Program-made: the position numbers and the translations under genes | In this document: positions 26,768-36,006 of the stretch, in pieces | Layout of the letters: each line of letters begins with the position of its first letter | Numbering within the stretch: the stretch's first letter is position 1 | Assembly: GCF_947259345.1 (NCBI RefSeq) | Contig: NZ_CAMYLS010000019.1 | Location: 62,001-126,000, forward strand | Direction: 5' to 3' | Source of the DNA: an uncultured Maricaulis sp. | GTDB lineage: Bacteria > Pseudomonadota > Alphaproteobacteria > Caulobacterales > Maricaulaceae | Length of the DNA: 64,000 bases | The notes under the pieces: generated by a model | What the model was told of the DNA's origin: nothing | Seen by the model: the letters and a program-made list of their open reading frames with translations, nothing else | The model's database searches: none

Positions 26768-27916
26768 TTACGCCGCCCGGCAAGCCTGAAGCGCCTGTCG
26801 GAGATCGGCGAGCAGGTCGGCCGGGTCTTCCAGACCCACGGACAGGCGCACCAGATTATCGGCGACCGGACTGTCAGGCCCCTCGATTGGCTTGCGATGC
26901 TCAATCAGGCTCTCCACCCCGCCGAGCGAGGTTGCTTGGGTGAAAAGGCGAGTGGCGGCGGCAAATCGGGCTGCGGCGTCATAGCCACCGGCTATGTGGA
27001 CGGACAGCATGCCGCCAAAGCCATTGCTCATCTGGAGCGTTGCGACGCCATGGCCCGGATGACCGGGCAGGCCGGGATAAAGCACAGCCTCCAGACCTTT
27101 TTCGCCCTGAAGCGCTTCGGCGAGGGTGAGCGCGCTGGCGCTTTGGCGCTCGAAGCGGACCCAGAGCGTGCGCAGGCCGCGCATCAGGAGCCACGTCTCG
27201 AAGGCGCCCGGGACAGCACCGGTCTTGGAGTGGATCTCGCCGATCTCCTCCCAACGCGCATTGACCTCCCGCGTTGCCAGAACGCCGGCCAGAACGTCGG
27301 AATGGCCGTTGAGGTATTTGGTCGCCGAATGCATGACGATGTCGGCCCCCAGTGTCAGGGCCTGGGTGGTGCAGGGCGGGGCGCAGGTGGAATCGACGCC
27401 CAGTGTCGCGCCGACCGCATGAGCGATATCCGCTGTCTTGGCGATGTCGACGATGGCCCAGGACGGATTGGCCGGGCTCTCGATCCAAATCAGATTCGTG
27501 TCGGGCCGAGCGGCCGCGGTGAGGGCGTGCAGATCGCCGGGCGGGACAAGATTGAGCGTGATGCGCTTTTTTGCAGCGGCGCGCTGCATCAGCAATTTAG
27601 CGCCGTAATACATCTCGGTCTGGGCGATCACATGCCCGCCCGTCGGCACGCTTTCGATCACGGCAGCGATTGCTGCCATGCCGGAGGAGAAGAGCTTCGC
27701 TTCCGGCGCGTCCTCCAGCATGGCCAGTACCTTTGCGGCCTGCTTTTCGGTCGGACCGGACGGGCGGCGGTAATCCTGTTCACCGATCAGCTGATTGTCT
27801 GAACCACGGGCATAGGTCGTCGCCGGTTGGATGGGCGGAATGACCGCACCGGTGATCTGGTCGATGGCATGCATTGCCTGGACGGTGAATGTGGTGCGAG
27901 TGGGGGTGTTGGACAT
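26768..27916 (-). CDS. Transsulfuration PLP enzyme (cystathionine gamma-synthase/lyase type)
   Basis: 382 residues. PLP-binding Lys in HSATKYLNGHSD, phosphate-binding region LFSSGMAAIAAV, IWIESPANPSW, and the C-terminal SLGGVESLIEHRKP. This is the Cys/Met metabolism family: cystathionine gamma-synthase, beta-lyase, gamma-lyase or O-succinylhomoserine sulfhydrylase; motifs do not settle which. RPSGPT replaces the usual R-x-GNPT near the N terminus, hinting at a lyase-like subgroup. Homotetramer expected. A terminator of the preceding gene lies upstream. Confidence 0.88.
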   Translation of the reverse strand: MSNTPTRTTFTVQAMHAIDQITGAVIPPIQPATTYARGSDNQLIGEQDYRRPSGPTEKQAAKVLAMLEDAPEAKLFSSGMAAIAAVIESVPTGGHVIAQTEMYYGAKLLMQRAAAKKRITLNLVPPGDLHALTAAARPDTNLIWIESPANPSWAIVDIAKTADIAHAVGATLGVDSTCAPPCTTQALTLGADIVMHSATKYLNGHSDVLAGVLATREVNARWEEIGEIHSKTGAVPGAFETWLLMRGLRTLWVRFERQSASALTLAEALQGEKGLEAVLYPGLPGHPGHGVATLQMSNGFGGMLSVHIAGGYDAAARFAAATRLFTQATSLGGVESLIEHRKPIEGPDSPVADNLVRLSVGLEDPADLLADLRQALQACRAA

Positions 27917-27987
27917 GGGGCTTGCCTGATCCGGAGTTATGCAGGCTGACTAGGCAGGCCTGGGCGCCAGGTCAATCAGCGCCAAAC

Positions 27988-28020
27988 GAAAAGAGCCCCG
28001 GGCGAAGGGCCCGGAGCTCT
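27988..28020 (-). terminator. Intrinsic terminator of the small membrane protein gene
   Basis: On the minus strand: stem AGAGC-t-CCGGGC with GCCCGG-g-GCTCT, one mismatch, five-base loop, then TTTT. It lies 27 bases after the stop of the 108-residue membrane protein gene. Confidence 0.75.
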
Positions 28021-28046
28021 GTGGATATCAGGTCGGCTGACGGGTC

Positions 28047-28373
28047 TCAGTCGCCCGACATGCCCGGCACGAGGCGCTCGGCCGTGGCCATCACGATGAC
28101 CATGATGGATGCGGCGCTGAGCACGGCCCCGTAATTGGTAAAGATGGCTGTCAGATAGTCGCCGGCAGCCGGAATGCCACCGAGGGCGCCAGCCCCGCCA
28201 GCCATAAGGAAGATCGCGGCGATGAGCAGACCGCGGCGGTGGTCACCCTTCACGAAGAAGCCGCAGGCCAGGCCGAGAACGACCAGGATGAGGCCCGTGA
28301 ATTCGAAGGTGACGAAAGCGAAAATCACCGCGGCGAGCGCGGCGACGGCATAGATGATCTTGTCCAGCGACAT
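28047..28373 (-). CDS. Small integral membrane protein
   Basis: 108 residues beginning MSLDKIIYAVAALAAV, with four hydrophobic stretches (about 6-25, 27-42, 48-70 and 82-100) and few charges (KGDHRRG in one loop). The ATG at 28373 has GGGGAGAC upstream; the longer frame runs into non-coding sequence. Followed by a good terminator, so a single-gene unit. No family recognised. Confidence 0.65.
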   Translation of the reverse strand: MSLDKIIYAVAALAAVIFAFVTFEFTGLILVVLGLACGFFVKGDHRRGLLIAAIFLMAGGAGALGGIPAAGDYLTAIFTNYGAVLSAASIMVIVMATAERLVPGMSGD

Positions 28374-28607
28374 GTGTGTCTCCCCAGAGTGTTTGTTTGA
28401 AACAACGCCCGTGAACCACAACACAAGTCGGAGGGTAGGCTTGTGCTTCAGGTGACGCAAGCGTCACCACGCTATATTTTGTGGATTACTGGAATTCGTT
28501 CTACATTATATTGAGTGCTGGCAAGGCCAGAGACGGTTATCTCTCGGCAAGTTGTTTGTCTCGGGGTGAGCACGGCATGCGAAATCCTTTCTTCCCGGTA
28601 CACGTAT

Positions 28608-28725
28608 CATCCCCGCCGAATGTCCCGCGAAGGCCGGACGCAAGGCGGGGGCCGATGTGGTGACGACCAGCTGGGTCCCTGACTTTCGCCCCGCGTTCGC
28701 GGGGCGTTCATTAGGGATGACAATC
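28608..28725. repeat. Dispersed palindromic intergenic repeat, copy 1
   Basis: Begins TCATCCCC and ends GGGATGAC, with an inner part CTGGGTCCCTGACTTTCG that recurs at 46020. An inner hairpin CCCCGCG-ttc-GCGGGGC is present. The same type of unit occurs three times at 45.9-46.2 kb, always outside genes, like the common alphaproteobacterial intergenic palindromes. Confidence 0.6.
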
Positions 28726-28800
28726 GCCGGGAAAGCTCGATGTGTAGAAATAGGCGGCGCCTCGCGCGGAGGCGACCATAAATCACTTGTAGGTCAGCGG

Positions 28801-28882
28801 GCCGTATCCGGTTCTTGAGGTCAAGGGCGCCGCAGGCGCCGCTTTGCGAGCAAGCCCCTTGAGCTCAAGAACCGGATACGGC
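28801..28882. repeat. Long inverted repeat, 27-bp arms with one mismatch
   Basis: Arms 28801-28827 and 28856-28882 pair with one mismatch at the twentieth base; each starts or ends with GCCGTATCCGGTTCTTGAG. The 28-base loop holds most of a nested hairpin, GGCGCC-gca-GGCGCC (28826-28840). Weaker pairing extends outward (AAATCACTTG near 28780 with CAAGTGGTTT near 28894). The dyad is far longer than a terminator and may be a miniature mobile element or a structured RNA. Confidence 0.8.
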
Positions 28883-29045
28883 TGTCTCTCGGCAAGTGGT
28901 TTAGGGCGGGGTGAGCGCCAAAGGCGCGGTTTTTAGGGGACCTGACTGCCCAGTTCAGCCGCTGCTCGCACTGACACCGCCGACATCCCACGAGGCCGGA
29001 AAGGCATCCCGGCGATGACGGTTGAAACCGGGGCTTCGTAAGTGG

Positions 29046-30026
29046 CTAACCGCCCAGCGTCATCGCCGCCCGCTTCGCAAAATACGTCACCACACCCGCC
29101 GCACCTGCTCGCTTGAAGGCCAGCAGGCTCTCCATCATCACCCGGTCGCCATCGATCCAGCCATTGGCGGCGGCTGCCTCGATCATGGCGTACTCGCCGG
29201 AGACCTGGAAGGCATAGACCGGGACGGGGAAGGTGTCGGAGAGGGCACGGACAATGTCGAGATAGGGCAGGCCGGGCTTGACCATGACCATGTCGGCGCC
29301 CTCGGCGATGTCGAGCTCGACCTCGCGCAGGCATTCATCGCGATTGGACGGGTCCATCTGGTAGGTCTGTTTGTCGCCCTTGAGCGCCGCGGCCGAGCCG
29401 ATCGCCTCGCGATAGGGACCGTAGAAGCCCGAGGCGTATTTGGCGGCATAGGAGAGGATCATCGTGTCGTGATGGCCGGCGGATTCCAGCGCCTCGCGAA
29501 TGGCGCCGATACGGCCATCCATCATGTCTGACGGGGCGACGACATCGCAGCCGGCCGCGGCCTGGAGCAGGGCCTGCTCGATCAGGCGCTCGACGGTGGC
29601 GTCATTGGCGATGCGGTCGCCGTCGAGAATGCCGTCATGGCCATGGGTGGTGAAGGGGTCCAGCGCGACATCGCAGATCACGCCGAGATTGGGCGCGGCA
29701 TCCTTGATGGTCTTGATGGCATTGGGGACCAGACCGTCAGGGTTCAGGGCCTCGCTGCCGCCATCATCCTTCTTGCCCGGATCGATATGCGGGAAGATGG
29801 CCATCGCCGGAATGCCCAAGGCCTGGGCCTCCTTCGCCGCCTTCGCCAGTGCAGCAAGGGAGAGGCGTTCCACGCCCGGCATCGCCGCCACCGGCTCGAC
29901 CGGGTCTGCCGTGTCGGAGACCACGACCGACCAGATCAGGTCATTCACCGACAGGGCATTTTCGCGCACGAGGCGACGGGACCAGTCAGCCTGGCGGGTG
30001 CGGCGAAGGCGGGTATTGGGATACAT
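29046..30026 (-). CDS. hemB: Delta-aminolevulinic acid dehydratase (porphobilinogen synthase)
   Basis: 326 residues, normal length. N-terminal arm with [29 protein letters not shown], the metal-site region [14 protein letters not shown], then Schiff-base lysines in [13 protein letters not shown] and [12 protein letters not shown]. It joins two 5-aminolevulinates to porphobilinogen. The metal site has Asp/Ala instead of the cysteines of zinc enzymes, so this is the Mg2+-type enzyme usual in alphaproteobacteria. hemA, the preceding step, is 4 kb away. Confidence 0.95.
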   Translation of the reverse strand: MYPNTRLRRTRQADWSRRLVRENALSVNDLIWSVVVSDTADPVEPVAAMPGVERLSLAALAKAAKEAQALGIPAMAIFPHIDPGKKDDGGSEALNPDGLVPNAIKTIKDAAPNLGVICDVALDPFTTHGHDGILDGDRIANDATVERLIEQALLQAAAGCDVVAPSDMMDGRIGAIREALESAGHHDTMILSYAAKYASGFYGPYREAIGSAAALKGDKQTYQMDPSNRDECLREVELDIAEGADMVMVKPGLPYLDIVRALSDTFPVPVYAFQVSGEYAMIEAAAANGWIDGDRVMMESLLAFKRAGAAGVVTYFAKRAAMTLGG

Positions 30027-30160
30027 GGCGGCCTCTGGTCTTTGCGCTTTTCAATGACATATCAAACTTGCCGCCGCGGCAAACCCGCGTTACGGCTCCG
30101 GCCAAGGCCGTCAGGCAAGATTTGTCCGTCAAACATCCGATTAGCAACAGGAGCGCTGCT

Positions 30161-31297
30161 GTGGATTTCGCTCTCACAGAAGATCAGACCCTGATCCGCG
30201 ACATGGCGAAAAAATTCGCCGATGACCGCTTGAAGCCGAATGCGGCCCGGTGGGACGAGGAAAAACACTTCCCCGTCGAGGTGATGCGCGAGGCGGCCGA
30301 GCTCGGTTTTGCCGGTATTTATACCCGCGAAGACGTCGGTGGATCGGCCCTGTCGCGCCTTGATGCCGCGATCATCTTTGAAGAGCTGTCGCGTGGCTGT
30401 GTGCCGACGGCGGCCTTCCTGTCGATCCACAATATGTGCGCCTGGATGATCGATAGCTGGGGCAATGAGGAGCAGCGCCAGCGCCTCCTGCCCGGCATGA
30501 TGACGATGGAGAAGATCGCCTCCTATTGCCTGACCGAGCCGGGTGCGGGGTCGGATGCGGCCCAACTGCGCACCAAGGCCGTGCGCGATGGTGATGATTA
30601 TGTGCTCAATGGTTCGAAGGCCTTCATTTCGGGCGCCGGCACGTCGGATTATTATGTCGTCATGTGCCGCACGGGCGGTGACGGACCGAAAGGCATCTCG
30701 ACCATTGTGGTCGAGAAGGACACGCCGGGCCTCTCCTTTGGGGCCAATGAAAAGAAGATGGGCTGGAATGCCCAGCCGACCCGCGTCGTCACCTTCGAGG
30801 ACTGCCGTGTTCCCGCCGCGAATTTGCTGGCGGAAGAGGGGATGGGTTTCACCCTGGCGATGAAGGGCCTCAATGGCGGCCGCATCAATATCGGTGCCTG
30901 CTCGCTGGGCGGGGCGACCGAGGCCTTCGAGCTGGCCAAGGCGTATGTCGGCACGCGCAAACAGTTCGGTCGTGAGATCGGTCAATTCCAGGTCACCCAG
31001 TTCAAGCTGGCCGACATGGCGACCGAGCTGGAAGCCTCACGCATGATGCTCTATCGCGGCGCTGCTGCCATTGATGCCGGCGACCCGTCCGCGGCCAAGT
31101 ATTGCGCCATGGCCAAGCGGTTCGCGACCGATACGTGTTTCGACGTCGCCAACCAGGCGCTGCAGCTGCATGGCGGCTATGGCTATCTCAAGGACTACCC
31201 GCTTGAGCGCATCGTCCGCGATCTCCGCGTCCACCAGATCCTGGAAGGTACGAATGAGATCATGCGCGTGATTATTGCCAAGGATGTGATGAAGTAG
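30161..31297 (+). CDS. Acyl-CoA dehydrogenase, probably isobutyryl-CoA dehydrogenase
   Basis: 378 residues. [22 protein letters not shown] at the N terminus, [14 protein letters not shown] (flavin contact), [14 protein letters not shown], and the end [22 protein letters not shown], where the Glu of LEGTNE is the catalytic base position in this subfamily. Start is GTG at 30161 with AGGAG ten bases upstream. Its two downstream neighbours are 3-hydroxyisobutyryl-CoA hydrolase and 3-hydroxyisobutyrate dehydrogenase, which argues for valine catabolism; substrate choice rests on that context. Confidence 0.9.
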   Translation: MDFALTEDQTLIRDMAKKFADDRLKPNAARWDEEKHFPVEVMREAAELGFAGIYTREDVGGSALSRLDAAIIFEELSRGCVPTAAFLSIHNMCAWMIDSWGNEEQRQRLLPGMMTMEKIASYCLTEPGAGSDAAQLRTKAVRDGDDYVLNGSKAFISGAGTSDYYVVMCRTGGDGPKGISTIVVEKDTPGLSFGANEKKMGWNAQPTRVVTFEDCRVPAANLLAEEGMGFTLAMKGLNGGRINIGACSLGGATEAFELAKAYVGTRKQFGREIGQFQVTQFKLADMATELEASRMMLYRGAAAIDAGDPSAAKYCAMAKRFATDTCFDVANQALQLHGGYGYLKDYPLERIVRDLRVHQILEGTNEIMRVIIAKDVMK

Positions 31298-31351
31298 GGG
31301 GTGGCAAAGCCGCTCCGTGACATTTGTATTGCCAGGACATCAGGGATCACC

Positions 31352-32410
31352 ATGACCGACGAACCCGAAATCATCGCCCGCAAGATTGGCCAGGTTGGCC
31401 GGATCACGCTCAATCGTCCCAAGGCGCTCAATGCGCTGACCCATGGCATGTGCCTGTCGATGATCGAGGCGCTGGAGGCCTGGCGTGATGATGACAGCGT
31501 GCAGGTCATCGTGGTCGACGGGGCTGGCGAGAAGGGGTTTTGTGCCGGCGGGGACATTCTCAAACTGCATGACAGTGGCAAGGCGGGCGACGACCAGGCC
31601 TGGCTGTTCTGGCGCGACGAGTATCGGCTCAACACGCTGATCCACCACTATCCCAAACCCTATGTCGCGCTGATCGACGGCATCACCATGGGCGGCGGCG
31701 TCGGGGTTTCGGTGCACGGCTCGCACCGGGTCGCCGGTGATCGCACGATGTTCGCCATGCCCGAAACCGGGATCGGTTTTCACCCCGATGTCGGCGGCGC
31801 CTATTTCCTGCCGCGCCTTGCCGGCGAGATCGGCACCTGGATGGGCCTGACCGGCGCCCGCCTGAAAGCCCCCGATTGTGTCGCCGCCGGTCTGGCCACG
31901 CATTACTGCCCGTCGGGCCAGTATGACGCGCTTGTCGAAGCGCTCGAAAACGCGGATCTGACCGGCGAAGAATCGCTGGAAGTCCTGCTGGAGGAATTCT
32001 CCGGTGATCCCGGTGACAGCGATCTGTCGGTCACACGCGGTCTCATCGATGCAGCCTTTGCCGGTGACAGTGTCGACGAGATCACGGCGCGCATCGACGG
32101 GGCTGGGGATGGCTGGTCGGCCAAGCAGGCAAAAATCCTGGCAAGCAAATCCCCGACGGCGCTCAAGCTTACCTTGGCTTGTTTGCGCAAGGGCGGCGAT
32201 CTCTCTTTCGAGGATGTGATGCGTCAGGATTTGCGCGTGTCGAGCTGGTGCCTGACGGGGACGGATTTCTACGAGGGTGTCCGCGCGGTGATCATCGACA
32301 AGGACCAGTCGCCGAACTGGTCGCCGGCCGCGGATGATAGCGAGATCGAGCAAGCCTTCGCGCCACTCGATGACGCTCACGAGATGAGCTTTCTCGAAGA
32401 CACGGCCTAG
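31352..32410 (+). CDS. 3-hydroxyisobutyryl-CoA hydrolase (enoyl-CoA hydratase/isomerase fold)
   Basis: 352 residues, the longer HIBCH form of the crotonase fold. Motifs: GRITLNRPKALNALTHGM, KGFCAGGDILKLHD (oxyanion hole), YVALIDGITMGGGVG, PETGIGFHPDVGGAYFL (active-site Glu and Asp). The C-terminal part has SPTALKLTLACLRKG, typical of HIBCH. It releases free 3-hydroxyisobutyrate from its CoA ester in valine breakdown. ATG at 31352 is chosen because CAGGGAT lies upstream and homology starts there. Confidence 0.92.
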   Translation: MTDEPEIIARKIGQVGRITLNRPKALNALTHGMCLSMIEALEAWRDDDSVQVIVVDGAGEKGFCAGGDILKLHDSGKAGDDQAWLFWRDEYRLNTLIHHYPKPYVALIDGITMGGGVGVSVHGSHRVAGDRTMFAMPETGIGFHPDVGGAYFLPRLAGEIGTWMGLTGARLKAPDCVAAGLATHYCPSGQYDALVEALENADLTGEESLEVLLEEFSGDPGDSDLSVTRGLIDAAFAGDSVDEITARIDGAGDGWSAKQAKILASKSPTALKLTLACLRKGGDLSFEDVMRQDLRVSSWCLTGTDFYEGVRAVIIDKDQSPNWSPAADDSEIEQAFAPLDDAHEMSFLEDTA

Positions 32411-32473
32411 ACGCTGACAAATATCACTACAAAGACATCACAAAGAACACCACGATCCCCGGGGAGAGAAAAC

Positions 32474-33367
32474 ATGGCCCGCATCGCCTTTATCGGACTT
32501 GGAAACATGGGCTCCGGCATGGCCGCCAATCTGGTCAAGGCCGGGCATGAGGTGCACGCCTTCGATCTCAGCGCCGCCGCCATAGCTCAGGCCGTGGAGC
32601 AGGGCGCCAAGCCAGCCAACTCCGCCATTGATGCGGTGACCGGCAGCGAGGCCGTGGTCACCATGCTGCCCGCCGGCAAGCATGTACGCGCTGTTTATGA
32701 AGGCCAGATCTTTGACGCTGCGGCACCGGGCACGCTCTTCCTCGATTGCTCGACCATTGATGTCGACAGTGCCCGCCATGTCGGCGGTCTGGCCGTGGAG
32801 AAGGGTTTCCGCTTTGTCGATGCCCCGGTCTCCGGAGGCGTCGCAGCGGCCCAGGGCGGCACGCTGACCTTCATGGTCGGTGGCAGTGAAGGCGATTTCG
32901 CAGCGGCGGAACCCATTCTCGACGCGATGGGCAAGGCGGTCATCCGCGCCGGTGAAGTCGGGGCCGGCCAGGCGGCCAAGATCTGCAACAACATGCTGCT
33001 GGCGATCACCATGATCGGCACCTGCGAAGCCTTTGCCCTGGCCGAGAAGCTGGGCCTGGACCAACAGAATTTCTTCGACATCGCGTCCAAGGCGTCCGGC
33101 CAGTCCTGGTCGATGACCTCCTACTGCCCGGTCCCGGGCCCGATCCCGACCACACCGGCCAATAACGGCTACAAGCCGGGCTTCGCCACGGCCATGATGC
33201 TCAAGGATCTCAAGCTTGCGCAGGACGCGGCACAAAGCGCCGGAGCGACCACGCCGCTGGGCGCCCAGGCTGAAGCGCTCTACGCCATGTTCGACAATCT
33301 GGGCGGCGGTCCGTCAGACTTTTCCGGCATCTACAAGCTGTTGGATGGAAGCTGGGAAAACCGCTGA
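32474..33367 (+). CDS. mmsB: 3-hydroxyisobutyrate dehydrogenase
   Basis: 297 residues. NAD motif IAFIGLGNMGSGMAANL, LFLDCSTIDVDSAR, DAPVSGGVAAAQGGTLTFMVGG, and catalytic Lys in GAGQAAKICNNMLLAI. Oxidises 3-hydroxyisobutyrate to methylmalonate semialdehyde. It closes a three-gene run with the acyl-CoA dehydrogenase and the hydrolase; a GGGGAGAG site precedes the ATG. The final enzyme (mmsA) and the hydratase are not in the window. Confidence 0.93.
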   Translation: MARIAFIGLGNMGSGMAANLVKAGHEVHAFDLSAAAIAQAVEQGAKPANSAIDAVTGSEAVVTMLPAGKHVRAVYEGQIFDAAAPGTLFLDCSTIDVDSARHVGGLAVEKGFRFVDAPVSGGVAAAQGGTLTFMVGGSEGDFAAAEPILDAMGKAVIRAGEVGAGQAAKICNNMLLAITMIGTCEAFALAEKLGLDQQNFFDIASKASGQSWSMTSYCPVPGPIPTTPANNGYKPGFATAMMLKDLKLAQDAAQSAGATTPLGAQAEALYAMFDNLGGGPSDFSGIYKLLDGSWENR

Positions 33368-33469
33368 TTTCAATTTGAACGGCCCTGTTAAGGGGATTTT
33401 TGCGCTTTCACATTACAGTCCGCACTGAACGTAAAAAACGATCATCAAAGATCGGGTGGAGTGTGTGTG

Positions 33470-33961
33470 ATGGCGATGGCAGAAAGCGTGGCACCGGAAG
33501 CGGCGCCGAGTTCCGATTATCTTGAGCTTCTTCAACTGGTGGAACGCCTCCACCGACAGCTGCTTGATGTGGTCAAGGATGAGCTCGACCGTGAGGGGCT
33601 GGACGATCTGAACAGTGTGCAGGCCCTGCTCCTGTTCAATATCGGCGACCAGGAATTGACGGCAGGTGAGCTGCGGACGCGGGGCCATTATCTGGGCTCC
33701 AACGTGTCCTACAATCTCAAGAAGCTCGTCGATGCCGGCTATATCCGTCATGAGCGGTCGGCGGTGGACCGCCGTGCCGTGCGGGTCAGCCTGACCGATA
33801 GCGGTTTCGCTGTCTGTGCTCATTTGAACAAGCTTTTCGAGCGGCAGGGAACGTCGCTGAACCCGGTCGGCGGTGTTGATGTCGAGCAATTGCCGGCCAT
33901 GAATACGGTATTGGCACGGATCGAACGCTTCTGGGCTGATCACATCCGTTTCCGGATGTAG
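33470..33961 (+). CDS. ldtR: Winged-helix (MarR-type) regulator, LdtR-like
   Basis: About 163 residues. The core reads LELLQLVERLHRQLLDVVKDEL, NSVQALLLFNIGDQELTAGELR and YLGSNVSYNLKKLVDAGYI, then RSAVDRRAVRVSLT, as in alphaproteobacterial LdtR proteins, which control an L,D-transpeptidase gene and stress tolerance. ATG at 33470 is nine bases after GGTGGAG; upstream GTGs at 33461 and 33467 are alternatives. Placed just before hemA, so it may also affect that gene. Identity from remembered family sequence. Confidence 0.8.
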   Translation: MAMAESVAPEAAPSSDYLELLQLVERLHRQLLDVVKDELDREGLDDLNSVQALLLFNIGDQELTAGELRTRGHYLGSNVSYNLKKLVDAGYIRHERSAVDRRAVRVSLTDSGFAVCAHLNKLFERQGTSLNPVGGVDVEQLPAMNTVLARIERFWADHIRFRM

Positions 33962-33991
33962 GGCCTGTCCAACTGTTCATGAAAAAATCCA

Positions 33992-34019
33992 TTGGGTGCG
34001 GCGCTTCGTCCATTATACG
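33992..34019 (+). promoter_or_regulatory. Possible promoter of hemA
   Basis: TTGGGT and TATACG with a 16-base spacer, about 75 bases before the hemA ATG. The -10 is good, the -35 weak. Immediately around it is a small dyad CGTCC-attatac-GGACG (34007-34023 approximately). Confidence 0.3.
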
Positions 34020-34093
34020 GACGGGTGATTACGGACTATACGTCGACTCACCGTCCGGTTGGCATGTAGTGATCGTCGTGAAAGGCCCGCCCC

Positions 34094-35317
34094 ATGGATT
34101 ACCAAACCGCGTTTCAGGATGCCGTCCGTCGTGTGAAGGCTGAAGGTCGCTACCGCGTCTTTGCCGATCTTCTGCGGCGCAAGGGTGAGTTCCCCGTCGC
34201 GCGTTGGCGCTCTGACGAGGGCAAGGTCCGCGACGTTACGGTCTGGTGTTCCAATGATTATCTTGGCATGGGCCAGGTGCCTTGCGTCGTGGAGTCGATG
34301 AAAAAGGCGATCGATGATGTTGGCTCAGGTGCCGGCGGCACGCGCAATATCTCCGGTACCACCCATTATCATGTCGAGCTTGAGCGCTCGCTCGCCGATC
34401 TGCACCAGAAAGATGCGGCGCTGCTCTTCACCTCCGGTTACATTGCGAATGAGGCGACGCTGTCGACCCTGGGAAAGATCCTGCCCGGCCTGATCATGTT
34501 CTCCGACGAGCTCAACCACGCCTCCATGATTGAGGGCGTGAAAGGGGCGCGCTGCGAAAAGCGCATCTGGCGTCACAATGATCTCGAACATCTGGAAGAA
34601 TTGCTGGCCGCCGCACCGGCCGATGCGCCGAAAGTCATTGCTTTCGAGTCGGTCTATTCCATGGACGGCGATATCGGCCCTCTGGAAGCCGTCTGCGACC
34701 TCGCCGACAAATATGGCGCGCTGACCTATCTCGACGAAGTCCACGCCGTTGGCCTGTACGGTCTTCGCGGCGCCGGCATTGCCGAACGTGAAGGCCTGAT
34801 GGACCGGATCGACATTATTGAAGGCACGCTGGGCAAGGCGTTTGGCGTGATGGGGGGCTATATCGCTGCTGACGGCGCGATTGTCGACGCTATCCGCTCC
34901 ATGGCGCCCGGTTTCATATTCACCACCGCCCTTCCACCGGCCCTGGCCGCCGGTGCGCGGGCCAGCGTCGAATACCTCAAGGCCGCGCATCATCTGCGCG
35001 AGTCGCACCAGGAGCGCGCTGCGACCTTGAAGGCGCGCCTCGCCGAGGCCGGTTACCCGGTGATGGAATCCGAGACCCATATCGTTCCCATCAAGGTGGG
35101 CGATCCGGTGCTTTGCAAACGCATTTCCGACATGCTGCTCGAAGAGCATGGTGTCTACGTCCAGCCGATCAATTATCCGACTGTGCCCCGGGGAACGGAG
35201 CGCCTCCGCTTGACGCCCAGCCCGCTACACGACGATGGAATGTTTGACCAGCTCATCGAGGCACTGGATGATGTCTGGGAGCGGGCGTGCGAACAGACCG
35301 GGGTGGCCCGGGCCTGA
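34094..35317 (+). CDS. hemA: 5-aminolevulinate synthase
   Basis: 407 residues, the typical alphaproteobacterial size. Fold-type I PLP enzyme: [56 protein letters not shown] and the PLP lysine Lys248 in [10 protein letters not shown]. It condenses glycine with succinyl-CoA, the first step of heme synthesis by the Shemin pathway. AAAGG lies before the ATG. Next gene is a DUF6898-type small protein. Confidence 0.96.
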   Translation: MDYQTAFQDAVRRVKAEGRYRVFADLLRRKGEFPVARWRSDEGKVRDVTVWCSNDYLGMGQVPCVVESMKKAIDDVGSGAGGTRNISGTTHYHVELERSLADLHQKDAALLFTSGYIANEATLSTLGKILPGLIMFSDELNHASMIEGVKGARCEKRIWRHNDLEHLEELLAAAPADAPKVIAFESVYSMDGDIGPLEAVCDLADKYGALTYLDEVHAVGLYGLRGAGIAEREGLMDRIDIIEGTLGKAFGVMGGYIAADGAIVDAIRSMAPGFIFTTALPPALAAGARASVEYLKAAHHLRESHQERAATLKARLAEAGYPVMESETHIVPIKVGDPVLCKRISDMLLEEHGVYVQPINYPTVPRGTERLRLTPSPLHDDGMFDQLIEALDDVWERACEQTGVARA

Positions 35318-35345
35318 ATTCAGTCTGCCCGAGCGAGGTCGGACA

Positions 35346-35573
35346 ATGGCCGGCGAAATATTCGTCGAAATCCAGCGAGTTGGAAATGCCTTGCGCGTGG
35401 CGGCCATTGACGGTGCCACTGCCGAGGAGGTCGTTTTCCAGGTGCCCGCCAAGACCCCGCGCGCGGACATTGATGTCCTCGCGCGGGCGAAGCTGGCCTG
35501 GAAGCTCAAGCGGGAAGCGGTCAACAAGAAACGGCCGGACCCAGGGTCCGGCCGTCGCGGCATTGAAGTCTAG
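35346..35573 (+). CDS. Small protein, DUF6898-like, downstream of hemA
   Basis: 75 residues: MAGEIFVEIQRVGNALRVAAIDGATAEEVVF, then RAKLAWKLKRE. The pattern resembles the small alphaproteobacterial proteins often found after hemA; recognition is by recall, not search. ATG at 35346, 28 bases after hemA. The last residues (KKRPDPGSGRR) are encoded by a perfect palindrome that may serve as terminator for mucR on the other strand, so the C terminus may be unusual. Function unknown. Confidence 0.7.
   Translation: MAGEIFVEIQRVGNALRVAAIDGATAEEVVFQVPAKTPRADIDVLARAKLAWKLKREAVNKKRPDPGSGRRGIEV
35522..35555 (-). terminator. Terminator-like palindrome for mucR inside the end of the small gene
   Basis: Perfect 12-bp arms ACGGCCGGACCC and GGGTCCGGCCGT around one base (35531-35555). 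On the minus strand it is followed by TTTCTTGTT, so it fits an intrinsic terminator of mucR, whose stop is 29 bases away. It lies in the coding end of the opposite gene. Confidence 0.55.
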
Positions 35574-35583
35574 GTCGGGCCAG

Positions 35584-36006
35584 CTAGCCGTCTTTCTTGC
35601 CGCGTCCCAGGCCAATATCCTTGGCGAATTGTGAGCGTTTGCGCGAATAGGCTGGCGCGACCATCGGGTAATCCGATGGCAGGCCCCATTTTCGGCGGTA
35701 ATCATCTGGCGACATATTGTACTGGGAGCGCAGATAGCGCTTGAGCATCTTGAGTTTTTTGCCGTCTTCCAAGCAAACGATGTAGTCGTCAGCAACCGAT
35801 TTGGATACGGCAATCGCCGGCTTGGTCTTCGGCTCCGGTTTGACTTCCGACTCGGAGACTTCCTTCATTGTCGCATGCACTGACTTGATCAGATCAGGCA
35901 CGTTATCGGCCGGCATGGAATTGTGTGAGAGGTAGGATGCGACGACATCGGTGGTCATCCTCAGCAACTCTTCCTTGTCGATATCGGGGAGCATGTCATC
36001 GGCCAT
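35584..36006 (-). CDS. mucR: MucR family transcriptional regulator
   Basis: 140 residues. The C-terminal domain matches MucR/Ros: DDYIVCLEDGKKLKMLKRYLRSQYN, YRRKWGLPSDYPMVAPAYS. Zinc ligands expected are Cys, Cys/Asp, His, His; here Cys and Asp (CLED) remain, but both histidines are replaced, by Tyr in KRYLRS and Gln in RSQYN. MucR proteins bind AT-rich DNA and, in Caulobacter, control cell-cycle genes with SciP/CtrA. The upstream 270 bases include an AT-rich stretch (about 36050-36180), a likely self-regulatory site. Confidence 0.9.
   Translation of the reverse strand: MADDMLPDIDKEELLRMTTDVVASYLSHNSMPADNVPDLIKSVHATMKEVSESEVKPEPKTKPAIAVSKSVADDYIVCLEDGKKLKMLKRYLRSQYNMSPDDYRRKWGLPSDYPMVAPAYSRKRSQFAKDIGLGRGKKDG

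Larger units (their letters stand above)
28535..28917. repeat. Direct repeat pair flanking the intergenic repeat region
   Basis: Two related ~38-base segments at 28535-28572 and 28879-28917 share CTCTCGGCAAGT, a GTTT and CGGGGTGAGC in the same order and orientation. They bracket the dispersed repeat and the long inverted repeat, as if marking the ends of one composite element. Confidence 0.5.
28374..29045. other. Gene-free repeat-rich region
   Basis: About 670 bases between a small membrane protein gene and hemB. It contains the dispersed repeat, the long inverted repeat and a direct repeat pair. At 28914-28937 a short hairpin GCGCC-aaa-GGCGC is followed by GGTTTTT, terminator-like on the plus strand though no gene precedes it. 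No coding sequence is supported. Confidence 0.6.
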
